Positions 23,102 through 32,448 of a stretch of DNA of 64,000 nucleotides are shown here, one piece after another. The notes beneath the pieces were generated by a model. It worked only from the letters and a program-made list of their open reading frames with translations, had not been told where the DNA came from and ran no database searches. Source of the DNA: Candidatus Hadersleviella danica (GTDB lineage: Bacteria; Chloroflexota; Anaerolineae; Promineifilales; Promineifilaceae); NCBI GenBank assembly GCA_016711405.1, contig JADJSZ010000003.1:1-64000 (forward strand), read 5' to 3'. A program made the translations under genes and the position numbers. Numbering within the stretch: the first letter of the stretch is position 1; each line of letters starts with the position of its first letter.

Positions 23102-23824
23102 TGGTCAGTGTCATTGGTCATTTGTCCCTCGCCATTCGTACTTCGTACTTCGTCGCTCGTCCTTTCCTCCTTGCTCATTGCCACTTGCTGTTCATACAAC
23201 AGCTCGTATTGCTGGGCAATGGTGGCGAGGTAGGTGGCGGATTCCTCCCATTGTTCGTCCATCATCGCTTTGCTGGCGGCGATGGTTTCGTCTTCTTGGT
23301 TACGCAAGCGCACGCGGCGCAGGGTGCGCCACACATGGCGGGCGTTGTTGGCCACTTGTTGGGCCACTTTTGTGAGCGGGCTGGTGGTGATGGTGTCGAG
23401 GACTTGCTCGAGGGCGGTGCGGGCGAGCACGGCCGTTTCCTCCTGCTCCAAATGCCCCTGCACAATCATGTAATCGAGCAAATAGGCACGGTGCCAATAA
23501 TAGCTGAGCTTGTCGGTCGCTTCTTTCACTGTCAGAAAATACAAAATTTTGCGCGACAGCTTTTTGAGGAATTTCCAGACCAAAGTGATGGGCCAGAGCA
23601 AGACTGCGCCCCAATTGCACCCCTCGCGGGTCATGTGTTGGTAAATGGGGTCGGGCAGGCGCACTTGGCGCCGCTTGGCAATGTTCCACACCATCCGCCG
23701 CCGAAAATAGCTTTCGATGAGCGAATCCACGAGCGGCAAGGGGATGAGGGTGGCCAGCCCCGCAAAGGTGGCATCGGCGTATTGGAGCCAATCAAAACGG
23801 GTGGGAGGAGGTGGGTTGGAACAT
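23098..23824 (-). CDS. Uncharacterised membrane-associated protein (possible frameshift near start)
   Basis: The intact frame from TTG 23739 gives 213 residues: an early basic part (FRRRMVWNIAKRRQVRLP), a hydrophobic stretch (GAVLLWPITLVWKFLKKLSR) and long helices after. In-frame sequence continues upstream as RFDWLQYADATFAGLATLIP without a good start. An ATG at 23824 joins if one base is dropped from TTTT near 23794-23797, giving MFQPTSSHPFDWLQYAD and 241 residues. The C-terminal KEERTSDEVRSTNGEGQMTN is encoded by tandem-repeat words. No known family recognised; coupled to the DUF3160 lipoprotein, so probably envelope-related. Confidence 0.6.
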
Positions 23825-24059
23825 GGGAGGTACTGGTTACTGGTTATTCGTTATTCGTTATGTGGCGCATCTTTGGAGGTTAAGAAATCAATTAGGCAAA
23901 CATTTTGTAGTTGCCTGCGGCGGCTGGCCACAGGGTGTTGGGCCGCCCACACGGAAACACCTTCCACAGCGAGGCGTGGTTGCAGGCCACGACGGCACCG
24001 TCGGTCTATAAGGAGGGTTGTTATGCTCCGCTCATTGTTTCATTGCTCATTGCACTCCC
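23825..24059. other. Gap without a recognisable gene
   Basis: Holds a single-arm heptad repeat (TACTGGTTACTGGTTATTCG words, 23830-23862) and then unique sequence up to the stop of the metalloprotease-CAP gene. No gene, terminator with a T run, or RNA was recognised. Confidence 0.5.
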
Positions 24060-26270
24060 CTACTGGCACTGGCTGATTGTGCCGTTGGGGTCGCTGGCGG
24101 CATCGCCAAACCAGACGACGGCGTAGCCTTCGTAGATGCCCATGCCCATGCCGGGCCAGCCTGCGGCCGTGGGGAAGTTTGCCCAAGTGCCTGTGTTCAG
24201 GATGACAGCATTGTGGCCGGGGCTACTTTGCCATGCCGCCAGCGAACCAGCGGCCGTGGCAGTGTTGCCAAACGACCCGTAAGCAATTTCGTAGCCACTG
24301 CCTGTGTAGACATTGTCCGTAATCTCGCGGGGTTTGTCCCACATGCCACTGGCATAAGCATGGCTACCCACATAGCAAACGGCCGACCAATTGCCATTGG
24401 CCGACCAACTGTGCAGGTTACACGCTTCCCCTGTATCGGGATCGGTGCCGCTGTTCGGGTTGTGGTTGTGCAAATCGCGCACATGCAATTGCGCCACCTT
24501 GGTCAGCGAGGCGCTAAAGGGCACGGCGGGCAAGCCATTGTTGGCGCGGTAGCTGTTAATCAGTTGCCCCAGTTGTGCTTCTTCGGCCGTGAGACAATCG
24601 GCAGGGGCGGGTGGGGTGGATTCTCTGACGACGAAGGGCAAGTAGGCGCGTACTTCTAAATCCGCTAAATTGATAATTTGGCCTTCATTGCGCAACTCTT
24701 GCGAAATATCGAGCGAGCCGTTCCCGCTGAGATAAAGCACGGCATTGGGTTGAATGTGTAAATTGCGCACACTGGCCACAGTGCCCAAGACGGGAAAACG
24801 GCCGCCTGTGGGGCTGGCTGGCACAATGGCATCGTCTATGGTGCGGGGCACGCGGTTGACAGGACTGAGACCATTATAAGCGCCATCTTGCATGACCCAG
24901 TTGGCGGGGTTGTGCCAATTGGTATCGGCCGTGCCTGTCCATGTGGCCGCACTGCGCCGATATTGGGCATTGTTGAGGGCGTTGTCGTTCAACACAGAGC
25001 GGTTATCCGCATCGCAACTGCGTGGGTCGGGCGACATGGAGCCAGCTAAACAGTCGTCGGCCGTGCCTGCGGCTACGCCCATTGGGTCGCCTGTATAGGT
25101 TTGGTTGGGGTTGGAAAAATAGAGCAAACGCACACAACTCCCCCCATTGGCCGCACAGAGATTGTTATAGGCCATGACCGTGCGCCAGCGTTCGTTGGAA
25201 TTAGGACTGGGGTGGGCGTAGCCGTGGGCTTGGTTGACAGGCGGCAGGTCGCCATCAGCGTACCAGTCGTGGTTTAGGCCCATGTTGTGGCCAACTTCGT
25301 GGCCAAAGGTGTAGTTGCCTGTGGCACACCCCCGCGCCGTGACGCTGAAGGCGGAATACTCGAAGCTGGCATCGTTGAGGGCGTTGGGGCGGTAGCCAAG
25401 GCCGCAAACGGCCACGCTTTGGTAAATCATGTCTTCCACAATGAGGGCGACAAAATCGGCATGATATGTGTTGCGCCAGCCGTGAATTTCGTCCATAAAG
25501 CCATCGCCGGGGTCGCGCAAACGGCCGAGGTCTGTCCCGCCATCGGTCGTTTCGTTGTAGGTGACTTCGGCCGTGTGGACGAGGAACATGCGCTGGTTGA
25601 CCCCACTATTGGCATAGGCTTGGTTTGTTTCGGACACGGCCAACTGAATTGTCGCTTCAATGGCACTGGTGCCGCCTGCCCCCACGCGGGCTTGGGGGGT
25701 GTATAAAACCATCACATCAATGGTGGAACCATCATCGGCCAATGCTTGGGGGGCTTGTGGGGCGCGAACGTTGCCTGGTTCCACCCCGATAAGGGCTTGG
25801 CCGTGGTCAGCAAAAGCTGTTTGGTTCAGGTGGATGATTTCGGTGGCTCCCGCATTGTGGCGCAGTTCATACACGCCACCGGGCATGGCTATTTTGCCGA
25901 CCACGATGCCCTCATGGACGGTAAAAGTTGCTTGGCTGAGGGGCACGTCTTCGAGATGGCCTTGCCATGAGAAGCTATTGGGGTACAGTGGGTGGCGTTC
26001 GATGTTGTCGCGCACGGCCGTCCATTCTAACCCCGCAAATGGGTTGACCGAAAGCGTTTCGGCCGTAGGGGTGAGCAAGTCCATATCCACCGCCACAAAA
26101 CGGGCGCGAATGACCTCGGGGCCAGCCGAGGGGGTGCGTTGGGTGGCGGCAAGGGGGGTGAAGAGGGGGGATTCGGGTGGGGAAGCGATGAGGGGGGAGG
26201 GTGGGGAACCAGCGGCCGTGAGCCACAACACCATCAAAAGGACAACAGCGGGGATTAGGTATTTGCGCAT
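24060..26270 (-). CDS. Secreted zinc metalloprotease fused to a CAP domain
   Basis: 736 residues from ATG 26270. This start is chosen because GGAG sits 9 bases before it, whereas the earlier ATG at 26279 directly abuts the GGAG. Signal peptide (MRKYLIPAVVLLMVLWLTAA). A reprolysin-like zincin domain follows, with TFGHEVGHNMGLNHDWYADG near residue 320 (HExxHxxGxxH) and preceding SVAVCGLGYRPNALNDASFE. A linker follows, then RAYLPFVVR near 540, and from about 555 a CAP/SCP-like domain (AEEAQLGQLINSYRANNGLP, ending GIYEGYAVVWFGDA). Likely an extracellular protease; the CAP domain's role is unknown. The internal LPFVVR matches the C-terminal end motif of two other secreted proteins, as if a second domain was added behind it. 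Confidence 0.85.
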   Translation of the reverse strand: MRKYLIPAVVLLMVLWLTAAGSPPSPLIASPPESPLFTPLAATQRTPSAGPEVIRARFVAVDMDLLTPTAETLSVNPFAGLEWTAVRDNIERHPLYPNSFSWQGHLEDVPLSQATFTVHEGIVVGKIAMPGGVYELRHNAGATEIIHLNQTAFADHGQALIGVEPGNVRAPQAPQALADDGSTIDVMVLYTPQARVGAGGTSAIEATIQLAVSETNQAYANSGVNQRMFLVHTAEVTYNETTDGGTDLGRLRDPGDGFMDEIHGWRNTYHADFVALIVEDMIYQSVAVCGLGYRPNALNDASFEYSAFSVTARGCATGNYTFGHEVGHNMGLNHDWYADGDLPPVNQAHGYAHPSPNSNERWRTVMAYNNLCAANGGSCVRLLYFSNPNQTYTGDPMGVAAGTADDCLAGSMSPDPRSCDADNRSVLNDNALNNAQYRRSAATWTGTADTNWHNPANWVMQDGAYNGLSPVNRVPRTIDDAIVPASPTGGRFPVLGTVASVRNLHIQPNAVLYLSGNGSLDISQELRNEGQIINLADLEVRAYLPFVVRESTPPAPADCLTAEEAQLGQLINSYRANNGLPAVPFSASLTKVAQLHVRDLHNHNPNSGTDPDTGEACNLHSWSANGNWSAVCYVGSHAYASGMWDKPREITDNVYTGSGYEIAYGSFGNTATAAGSLAAWQSSPGHNAVILNTGTWANFPTAAGWPGMGMGIYEGYAVVWFGDAASDPNGTISQCQ

Positions 26271-26302
26271 GTGGAACATCTCCTGCTTACTTGAAGGGGT
26301 GA

Positions 26303-26388
26303 AGATAGAGTGGAGAGATAGAGATAGAGGGTTTTGAGTGGGTCAAATGATCACGTTTTCCTCTCTCTCTATCGTCTGTCTCTATCTG
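26303..26388. repeat. GATAGAG-family intergenic hairpin, copy 3
   Basis: Left arm AGATAGAGTGGAGAGATAGA, a divergent loop, right arm CCTCTCTCTCTATCGTCTGT. Lies in a divergent promoter region. Confidence 0.8.
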
Positions 26389-26543
26389 AATAGCGGCGAA
26401 AGTTAATGGCCTTTTCCCTTGCTCCCCTACGCATGACTTCTATTCTATTATTTTGTGCCATTTGTGACTAAGTTTGTTGGGCGTTATTTGTTATTAGTTA
26501 GGCGTTGTTCATGGGGCATGTGCCCAAGGGTGAATAACCAATG

Positions 26544-26715
26544 GGTGTGTTTCATTTCAGTTGAAGCAGGCAAAAAAATCAGGACACGAATTTTACGAAT
26601 TACACGAATGGCACGAATTTTCTCTAACCGCATTCGTGAAATTCGTCAAATTCGTGTAATTCGTGTCAAAAAAAGACTCCCCCATAAACGATTCTCAACT
26701 CAGATGAAACACACC
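26544..26715. mobile_element. MITE-like element with 21-bp terminal inverted repeats
   Basis: 172 bp. Ends are GGTGTGTTTCATTTCAGTTG plus A (26544-26564) and its inverted copy at 26695-26715 with two mismatches. Inside is a second inverted repeat made of ACGAATT words (26582-26621 against 26632-26667). No open reading frame. A lone copy of the terminal sequence occurs at 41096-41116. No clear target duplication: flanks read CCAATG and CCAATAA. Confidence 0.55.
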
Positions 26716-26749
26716 AATAACCAATAACCAGTAACCAATAACTCCTATT

Positions 26750-28633
26750 ATGACACTCGAAATGTGGCTTGTCCTTGCCGTTTTGGCCACGGCTATCTTC
26801 TTTTTCGTCACCGAATGGGTGCGGGTGGATGTCGTCGCCTTGGGTGTGGCACTGGCCTTAACCCTGACCAATGTTTTGTCCTCGGGCGAGGCCCTTGCTG
26901 GCTTCGCCAATCCGTCGGTGCTGACGGTGCTGTTCCTGTTCGTCGTCGGTGGCGCGGTGATGCAGACGGGGTTGGCCACCCTGATTGGCCAACAAATTCT
27001 GAAGGTGGCGGGCACGAGCGAAACACGCTTGTTGGTCGTGCTGATGTTGGCCGTTTCGGTGCTTTCGGCTTTTATGAGCAACACGGGCACGGTGGCGGTT
27101 TTGTTGCCAGCCGTGGTCTCTTTGGGGCACAAAGCCAAAATTAGCCCGTCGAAACTGCTCATCCCTCTCTCTTATGGGGCCATGCTGGGCGGGGCGGCCA
27201 CGCTGATTGGCACGCCCCCCAATTTGTTGGTGAATGATGTGTTGCGCGAGGCGGGGTTGCCTGTCTTTGGCTTTTTTAGCTTTTTGCCCTTGGGTATTTT
27301 GCTGGTGATAGTGGGCACGGCCGTTATGGCGCTCATCGGCCGTAACCTATTGCCCGACCATCGGCCGAATGGGGCGCGAGAGGCGGCCGAAACGGCCCAA
27401 GATTTGGCCGAACGGTACCACCTCGCCGAAAACATGCGCCGCCTGACCATTCCCGCTGAGTCGGGTTTGGTGGGGCAGACGTTGGAAACGGCGCGGTTTC
27501 GGCGCGATTATCAGGTGACGGTGCTTAAAATTATGCGGCCGTCTGACCATGTGCGCCTTTCCGATTTGGGGCACAACATCGAGACCAAACGGCCGCGTGA
27601 CACCCCCATTGTGCCCACCGCCCAAACCACCCTTCTGGCGGGCGACCACCTTATTGTGGAGGGGCGGCTGGGCAATATCGAACGCGCGGCCGATACCTTT
27701 GCCCTCGCCGTAGAACCACCCAAACCCAAAGACATTAAGGCGTTGGTCGGCCATGACATTGGCGTGGCCGAGGTCATTATTCGCCAACGTTCGCGGCTGA
27801 TTGGTAAAACGCTGGCCACCAGCAATTTTGGCGATGTGTACAAACTGACGGTGCTGGAGGTGCGACGGCCGCCCAACATTGCCCCGCTCCACCGCGACAC
27901 CACCTTGCGCTTTGGCGATGTGTTGCTGGTGCAGGGTTGGTGGAGCAACATCCTCAAGCTGAAAGAGATGGAGCAAGATTTAATCGTGCTGGGCCATCCC
28001 GAAGAGGATATGGGGCCGCCCCACTCCCGCAAAGCGACGCTGGCCTTGTTGATTATGCTGGCCATGATTGTGCTGATGGCGGTGGGCAAGTTGCCCTTCA
28101 TCGGCGAAGTGGATGTTGTGACCGTCTCTTTGCTGGGCGCTGTGGCGATGATTGTGATGGGTTGTGTGACAATGGATGAGGCATACCATGCCATTGATTG
28201 GAAGAGCATTGTGCTGATTGCGGGGGTTTTGCCCATCAGCACGGCCATGAGCAAAGTGGGGCTGGTGGATGTGTTGGCCAATGGGCTGGTGGATGGTTTA
28301 GGGGGGTATGGCTTTTATGTGGTGATGATTGGGTTGTTTGTGCTAACGGCCGTGCTGACCCAGTTTATGTCGAACACGGCTACGGCCGTGCTCATCGCCC
28401 CGCTCGCCTTGGCCACCGCCCAAACCCTCGGTGCCCAACCCCACGCCTTTTTGATGACCGTGGCTATCGCCGCCTCGTGCGCTTTTGCGACCCCCGTCGC
28501 CTCGCCCACCAATACAATGGTCATGGGGGCGGGCAGTTACACGTTTATGGATTACACCAAAAGCGGGATGGTCATGTTGCTCGTTTCGCTGGTGCTAACG
28601 GTGGCAGTATTGCCGCTGTTGTTCCCGTTTTAG
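26750..28633 (+). CDS. SLC13-family permease with two RCK_C domains
   Basis: 627 residues in the divalent anion:Na+ symporter family. N-terminal membrane half (LVLAVLATAIFFFVTEWVRV; VLSAFMSNTGTVAVLLPAVV, with the SNT substrate/Na+ motif). Then two cytoplasmic TrkA_C/RCK_C domains from about 215 to 400 (VGQTLETARFRRDYQVTVLK; IGKTLATSNFGDVYKLTVLE). A second membrane half has another SNT motif in LTQFMSNTATAVLIAPLALA. Substrate is probably sulfate, a dicarboxylate or a similar anion; not decidable. Plus strand, followed by a GATAGAG hairpin and a TetR gene. Confidence 0.92.
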   Translation: MTLEMWLVLAVLATAIFFFVTEWVRVDVVALGVALALTLTNVLSSGEALAGFANPSVLTVLFLFVVGGAVMQTGLATLIGQQILKVAGTSETRLLVVLMLAVSVLSAFMSNTGTVAVLLPAVVSLGHKAKISPSKLLIPLSYGAMLGGAATLIGTPPNLLVNDVLREAGLPVFGFFSFLPLGILLVIVGTAVMALIGRNLLPDHRPNGAREAAETAQDLAERYHLAENMRRLTIPAESGLVGQTLETARFRRDYQVTVLKIMRPSDHVRLSDLGHNIETKRPRDTPIVPTAQTTLLAGDHLIVEGRLGNIERAADTFALAVEPPKPKDIKALVGHDIGVAEVIIRQRSRLIGKTLATSNFGDVYKLTVLEVRRPPNIAPLHRDTTLRFGDVLLVQGWWSNILKLKEMEQDLIVLGHPEEDMGPPHSRKATLALLIMLAMIVLMAVGKLPFIGEVDVVTVSLLGAVAMIVMGCVTMDEAYHAIDWKSIVLIAGVLPISTAMSKVGLVDVLANGLVDGLGGYGFYVVMIGLFVLTAVLTQFMSNTATAVLIAPLALATAQTLGAQPHAFLMTVAIAASCAFATPVASPTNTMVMGAGSYTFMDYTKSGMVMLLVSLVLTVAVLPLLFPF

Positions 28634-28640
28634 GGGGGAA

Positions 28641-28727
28641 GAAGATAGAGTGTAGAGATAGAGATAGAGGAGGCCATAGTCGGTTGGCCTATTGTGTTTC
28701 CTCTATCTCTATCTCCATTCTCTATCT
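28641..28727. repeat. GATAGAG-family intergenic hairpin, copy 4
   Basis: Left arm AGATAGAGTGTAGAGATAGA, loop GCCATAGTCGGTTGGCCTAT, right arm CCTCTATCTCTATCTCC. Starts 8 bases after the permease stop. Confidence 0.87.
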
Positions 28728-28805
28728 TCACCCCAATTGACAAAAACGCGGCCGACGGCATAATCTCCCCATCTCTCAAGCATCTTTTCCCCTGCCCCGC
28801 CCGCT

Positions 28806-29459
28806 ATGCCCCGCGAAACTTTTCTCCACCTGCCCCCCGCCAAGCGCGAGCGATTCATCCAAATAGCCATTGATGAATTTGCCGACAACGACTACACCAA
28901 TGCATCCATCTCCCGCATTTGCCGCGATGCGGGCATTGCCAAAGGGAGCTTTTACAAATACTTTGAAGATAAAAAAGAGCTGTTCATGTATCTGCTCGAC
29001 CTTGCTGTGCAAGAAAAGCGGGTTTTGCTCAGCCAAATTAGCCCGCCAGCAGGGACAGATGTTTTTGCCACCTTGCGCTGGGTGTTCCAAATGCAGGCGC
29101 AGTTCAACATATCCCATCCCCGTTTGGCGGAGGTGGGCTACCGCGCCATGAATAGCGATTTGCCCTTTCGGGAGGAGTGGTTGGGCAATATGCAAACGCA
29201 GGCCATTGCCATGTATCGCTCGATGTTGCTGGGGGGAGTGGCCGAAGGGAGTGTACGGCCGAATGTTGACCTCGACACTGCCGCGCATCTGCTCCACACC
29301 ATCCTCACCGAACTGACCCACATCTTGCCCCAGCGGCTGGGGATAAACGGCCGTGACCTAATGGCCCGCCGCCTGAGCGACGACGAATGGACCCAAGCCA
29401 ACGCCATCTTCGACCAAGTAATAGATTTCCTGCAACACGGGCTGGGGAGTGGGAAATAA
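28806..29459 (+). CDS. TetR-family transcriptional regulator
   Basis: 217 residues. N-terminal DNA-binding domain at about 10-60: RERFIQIAIDEFADNDYTNA followed by SISRICRDAGIAKGSFYKYF, with the typical YF-x-x-K-x-x-L end (FEDKKELF). The C-terminal ligand domain is diverged. Represses until a small molecule binds; target unknown. It may control the SLC13 permease just upstream or itself, which is inference from position. The stop codon runs straight into an ACGAAGG-type repeat. Confidence 0.92.
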   Translation: MPRETFLHLPPAKRERFIQIAIDEFADNDYTNASISRICRDAGIAKGSFYKYFEDKKELFMYLLDLAVQEKRVLLSQISPPAGTDVFATLRWVFQMQAQFNISHPRLAEVGYRAMNSDLPFREEWLGNMQTQAIAMYRSMLLGGVAEGSVRPNVDLDTAAHLLHTILTELTHILPQRLGINGRDLMARRLSDDEWTQANAIFDQVIDFLQHGLGSGK

Positions 29460-29460
29460 A

Positions 29461-29557
29461 AAGGACGAAGGACGAGGTACGAGGTACGAAATTGCTCGAA
29501 AAACGTCGTCATTCGTCATTCGTACTTCGTAATTTGTAATTCGTAATTTGTACTTCA
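29461..29557. repeat. TTCGTAC heptad hairpin
   Basis: Left arm GGACGAAGGACGAGGTACGA, right arm ATTCGTCATTCGTACTTCGT and further ATTTGTA/ATTCGTA words. Fills the spacer before homoserine dehydrogenase. Confidence 0.8.
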
Positions 29558-29569
29558 GCTTCTAACCTT

Positions 29570-30643
29570 ATGAAAAAAATCCCTCTCATTCTCTTCGGTA
29601 TCGGCGGAGTCGGCCGCGCACTGGTGCGCCAAATTGTGGCCAGCCGCCAAACTGTTGCCCAGCGCAACCAGTTACAATTCAACATCGTGGCCGTGGCCGA
29701 TAGTCGCCAATGGCTGTTTGCCCCCGCTGGTTTTAGCGACGAGGCGTTGCTCGCCCTTGAAGCGGCCAAAGGGGCAGGGCAGGGGCTGGGCGCCGACGCG
29801 GCTGATTATGCCTTGGCCGCTGACCTCGTCCATGCCGTTCATTCGGCGGGCGTGGGGCAAGCTATTGTGGTGGATGTCACGGCCGTGGCGGGCATGGAAC
29901 CCGCCCTGAATGCCGCCCTAGACGCAGGCGATGGGGTGGTGCTGGCCAACAAAAAGGCACTGGCGGGGCCGTGGGAGACCGCCCAACGCTATTTTGACAA
30001 CCCGGCCGTGCGCCACGAATCTACTGTTGGCGGTGGTCAACCCGTCATCGCCACCTTGCGCTACCTCATGGACATTCGGGACACCGTGTTCGAGATTAGC
30101 GGCCAGTTGAGTGGCACATTGGGTTTTTTATGTCAAGAATTGGATGGGGAACGGCCGTTTGCCGAAGCCCTCGCCGAAGCCAAGGCGCGGGGCTACACCG
30201 AGCCAGACCCCCGCGAAGATTTGAGCGGCCAAGACGTGATGCGCAAAGTATTGATTTTGGCGCGAATGGCGGGCTGGCCCCTTTCGGCCGACGACATTGA
30301 AGTGGAGGCTCTCTACCCACCTGAGATGGCCGAGTTAGGCGTGAACCAATTCATGGCCGCCTCGCCCAGCTTGAACGCAGGGCTGGCGGCGCGGGTGGCC
30401 CAAGCCCAAGCGCAGGGGCACGTTCTGCGCTATGTGGCGCGGGTAACCAAAGAGGGGGGGAAGGTGGGCTTGACGGCCGTGCCCCGCCACAGCCCCACGG
30501 CCAACCTCAAATACATCAGCTTCCACACCGCCCTCTACGATGATGACCCCTTGCTCATCTGCGGCAAAGGTGCGGGCGTAGAAATGACCGCTGGTGGGGT
30601 GCTGGGGGACTTAATCGGCCTCGGCCGTGAACTTTTTCAATGA
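29570..30643 (+). CDS. hom: Homoserine dehydrogenase
   Basis: 357 residues. Reduces aspartate semialdehyde to homoserine with NAD(P)H, the branch to threonine and methionine. N-terminal Rossmann fold with LILFGIGGVGRALVRQI, catalytic part with HESTVGGGQPVIATLRYLMD, ISGQLSGTLGFL and the signature GYTEPDPREDLSGQDVMRKV with the catalytic lysine region. No C-terminal ACT domain, so allosteric control by threonine in cis is unlikely. Single gene on the plus strand; no Shine-Dalgarno visible because the preceding repeat ends near the start. Confidence 0.93.
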   Translation: MKKIPLILFGIGGVGRALVRQIVASRQTVAQRNQLQFNIVAVADSRQWLFAPAGFSDEALLALEAAKGAGQGLGADAADYALAADLVHAVHSAGVGQAIVVDVTAVAGMEPALNAALDAGDGVVLANKKALAGPWETAQRYFDNPAVRHESTVGGGQPVIATLRYLMDIRDTVFEISGQLSGTLGFLCQELDGERPFAEALAEAKARGYTEPDPREDLSGQDVMRKVLILARMAGWPLSADDIEVEALYPPEMAELGVNQFMAASPSLNAGLAARVAQAQAQGHVLRYVARVTKEGGKVGLTAVPRHSPTANLKYISFHTALYDDDPLLICGKGAGVEMTAGGVLGDLIGLGRELFQ

Positions 30644-30724
30644 ACAATGAGCAAGGGGCAATGAACAAAGGGGGCACTGGTAGTTGTGAACCCATAACGA
30701 ATAGCCAGTAACGAATAACGCCCC

Positions 30725-31682
30725 CTACTCCCGCCCTCCGAAGAGCAAATAGCTGTATAACATTGCCCCCGTGCCTAGCCCAACTCCCCATTTGGCTAGG
30801 GCGGGGATACTTTCGGCGGGGGAGATAAACCCCTCAATGAGACCCGCGATGACCAAGAGGGGGGACACAGCCAAGGAGGAGCCGTATCGCTTGTTGCCCT
30901 GCCACCTGCAACGCATCCCGCCGTTGGAGCAGGCCGGGGCGCACAATCGCCCATCCCAAACGCAACCCCGCCCCCCCCGCAAAAAAAATAACCGATAGCT
31001 CGACCACACCGTGGCCAATGACAAACTCCCACAACTGCCAGCCCACCCCATAATGGCCTGTCAGCCCTGTCAGGCCACCGAGCATGAGGCCGTTGAAAAT
31101 CATGACATAGACAGTGAACAAGCCCGCCAACATGCCGCCCGCAAAAGCCAAAAAGCTGACTTGGATGTTGTTGGTCATAATGGCCGAGGAGATAAACGGC
31201 CGTTCACTCGGCTCCATATCCAGCCACAACTCTTGCCGCTCCACAATGGGAATGAGTTCTTGCACCCCAGCAGGCAACACCCAGCGGGCCGCCTCGGGGT
31301 TGGTGTAGGTTAGCCAGCCCGTGAAGAGGGCGGGCAGGATGAAGAGGAGTGCGGCCGTCAGCGTAAACGGCCATGTGGCGCGAAACGCTTGGGGGAAGCC
31401 ATGCGTGGCATACCGCCGAACGCGGCGCAGGGAGAGCGGCTCCCCCTGATAAATGGCCGCATGGGCACGCGCCACCAACTGGTTCAGGTAGAGCGTGACC
31501 TTGTGCTGGGGGAAATCCCGCTTGGCCAAGGCCAAATCGGAAGTGGTGGCGCGGTACAGCTTGCCCAGCAGTTGCACTTGCTCGGGCGAGAGCGGGGCGG
31601 CTTTGTTCTCCGCCTGCTCAATTAGCCGGGTGAGCCGTTCCCAATTCGGCCGTTGTTCCTTCAATAACTCGTCAGCGTTCAT
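30725..31682 (-). CDS. SpoIIM-family (DUF95) membrane protein, frameshifted
   Basis: The first frame (31682-30834) gives a cytoplasmic helical N-terminus and membrane spans (WPFTLTAALLFILPALFTGW; QVSFLAFAGGMLAGLFTVYV; GHGVVELSVIFFAGGAGLRL). It then runs into nonsense after LLLGCVP. Removing one base from the G6 run at 30859-30864 restores LLVIAGLIEGFISPAE, the SpoIIM/DUF95 signature, and continues to 30725, giving 318 residues. Family members outside sporulators sit, as here, with MoxR, DUF58 and RDD genes in envelope clusters of unknown function. The DUF58 gene is upstream, but a toxin-antitoxin pair lies between. Confidence 0.85.
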
Positions 31683-31763
31683 AAAAGCCTATCAGCTAGT
31701 CAGCCATTCACAATTAAAAATTCACCATCCACAATTCTATACCCACTGGGGCGTTCGAGGGAG

Positions 31764-32128
31764 CTATTGAGCTGCCAAACAAACAGCCCCACAGCAAATA
31801 CCGCATTTCACAATATTGCTCCCCATTCGATTCTTCGCCATGAAACTCATTTCTTTATGCCGCAGAACACGCCGTACAAAGATGGCCGATTCATATTGGG
31901 CAACATCAAGAAATACAATGCCATAGCGAGCATGGCATAAGCGCGGTTTAAAAAGTCAGCATCCATCGTGAAAAAAGTCGGATGCTTTAATTGTTGGAGG
32001 AGGGGGATAATTTCATCATCTTTCATACCCTCACGGCCGATGTCAAGCCCTATTTGCTTAAACGAAAAGCGCCAACTTTGGAGCAATTGGCGCTGGCTTT
32101 CCACAAAATTTTCGTCGAGGATTATCAT
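31764..32128 (-). CDS. DUF5615-like PIN toxin, frameshifted
   Basis: The open frame 32128-31847 begins with MIILDENFVESQRQLLQSW and has TFFTMDADF, the two acidic sites of PIN-like DUF5615 toxins. It then diverges. In the next frame the expected continuation is present (PRLCHARYGIVFLDVAQYES followed by AIFVRRVLRHKEM) as far as a stop at 31764. One missing base near 31947-31955 (TTTAAA run) explains this, and the corrected protein is 121 residues, normal for the family. It overlaps the partner DUF433 antitoxin by four bases (ATGA). Probable RNase-type toxin. Confidence 0.8.
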
Positions 32129-32379
32129 GCAGGCTGAAGCTCCAAAGTATATTCATCAGCATGTTCAACAAACGCTTGGCTGGCCAGTTGAATGGCCTCT
32201 GTAATAGCTTCCCGTGTCACTCGCCCCCGCCATTCTTCGATAATCGTCTCCCACGCCATACCAGTAGCAACCTGTTCTAAAACTTGCCACACCATAATGC
32301 GTGTTCCTCGAAAAGTGGGCTTTCCGTGGCAAATTTCGGGGTCTGTCACAATGTATCGTCCGATTATTTTAGGGTTCAT
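32125..32379 (-). CDS. DUF433 antitoxin
   Basis: 84 residues from ATG 32379, chosen because GGAG lies 8 bases upstream; the open frame reaches back to 32490. The DUF433 signature is IVTDPEICHGKPTFRGTRIM, followed by VWQVLEQVATGMAWETIIEE and a helix-turn-helix-like second half. DUF433 proteins are antitoxins paired with DUF5615 PIN-like toxins, and the toxin gene follows with a 4-base overlap. The pair interrupts the DUF58-SpoIIM order of the surrounding cluster and is bordered on both sides by ATTCACA-type repeats. Confidence 0.88.
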   Translation of the reverse strand: MNPKIIGRYIVTDPEICHGKPTFRGTRIMVWQVLEQVATGMAWETIIEEWRGRVTREAITEAIQLASQAFVEHADEYTLELQPA

Positions 32380-32448
32380 CGAAATAACTCCAGTTGCTCC
32401 ATTTTTTTGCCGAATAATGGGTTCCATAGGGCAATTATAGCAGTCTTT

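Larger units (their letters stand above)
26271..26749. other. Divergent intergenic region (479 bp)
   Basis: Between the metalloprotease-CAP gene and the SLC13 permease. Contains the GATAGAG hairpin, the MITE-like element and a single-arm CCAATAA repeat next to the permease start. No separate gene is seen. Confidence 0.6.

Noticed and set aside
26455..26727. 90-residue plus-strand frame before the SLC13 gene
   Set aside because: It reads through the MITE-like element and repeat words; no domain and no conserved start.
29570..30643. Aspartokinase-homoserine dehydrogenase fusion
   Set aside because: Only the dehydrogenase is present; no kinase or ACT domain in frame.
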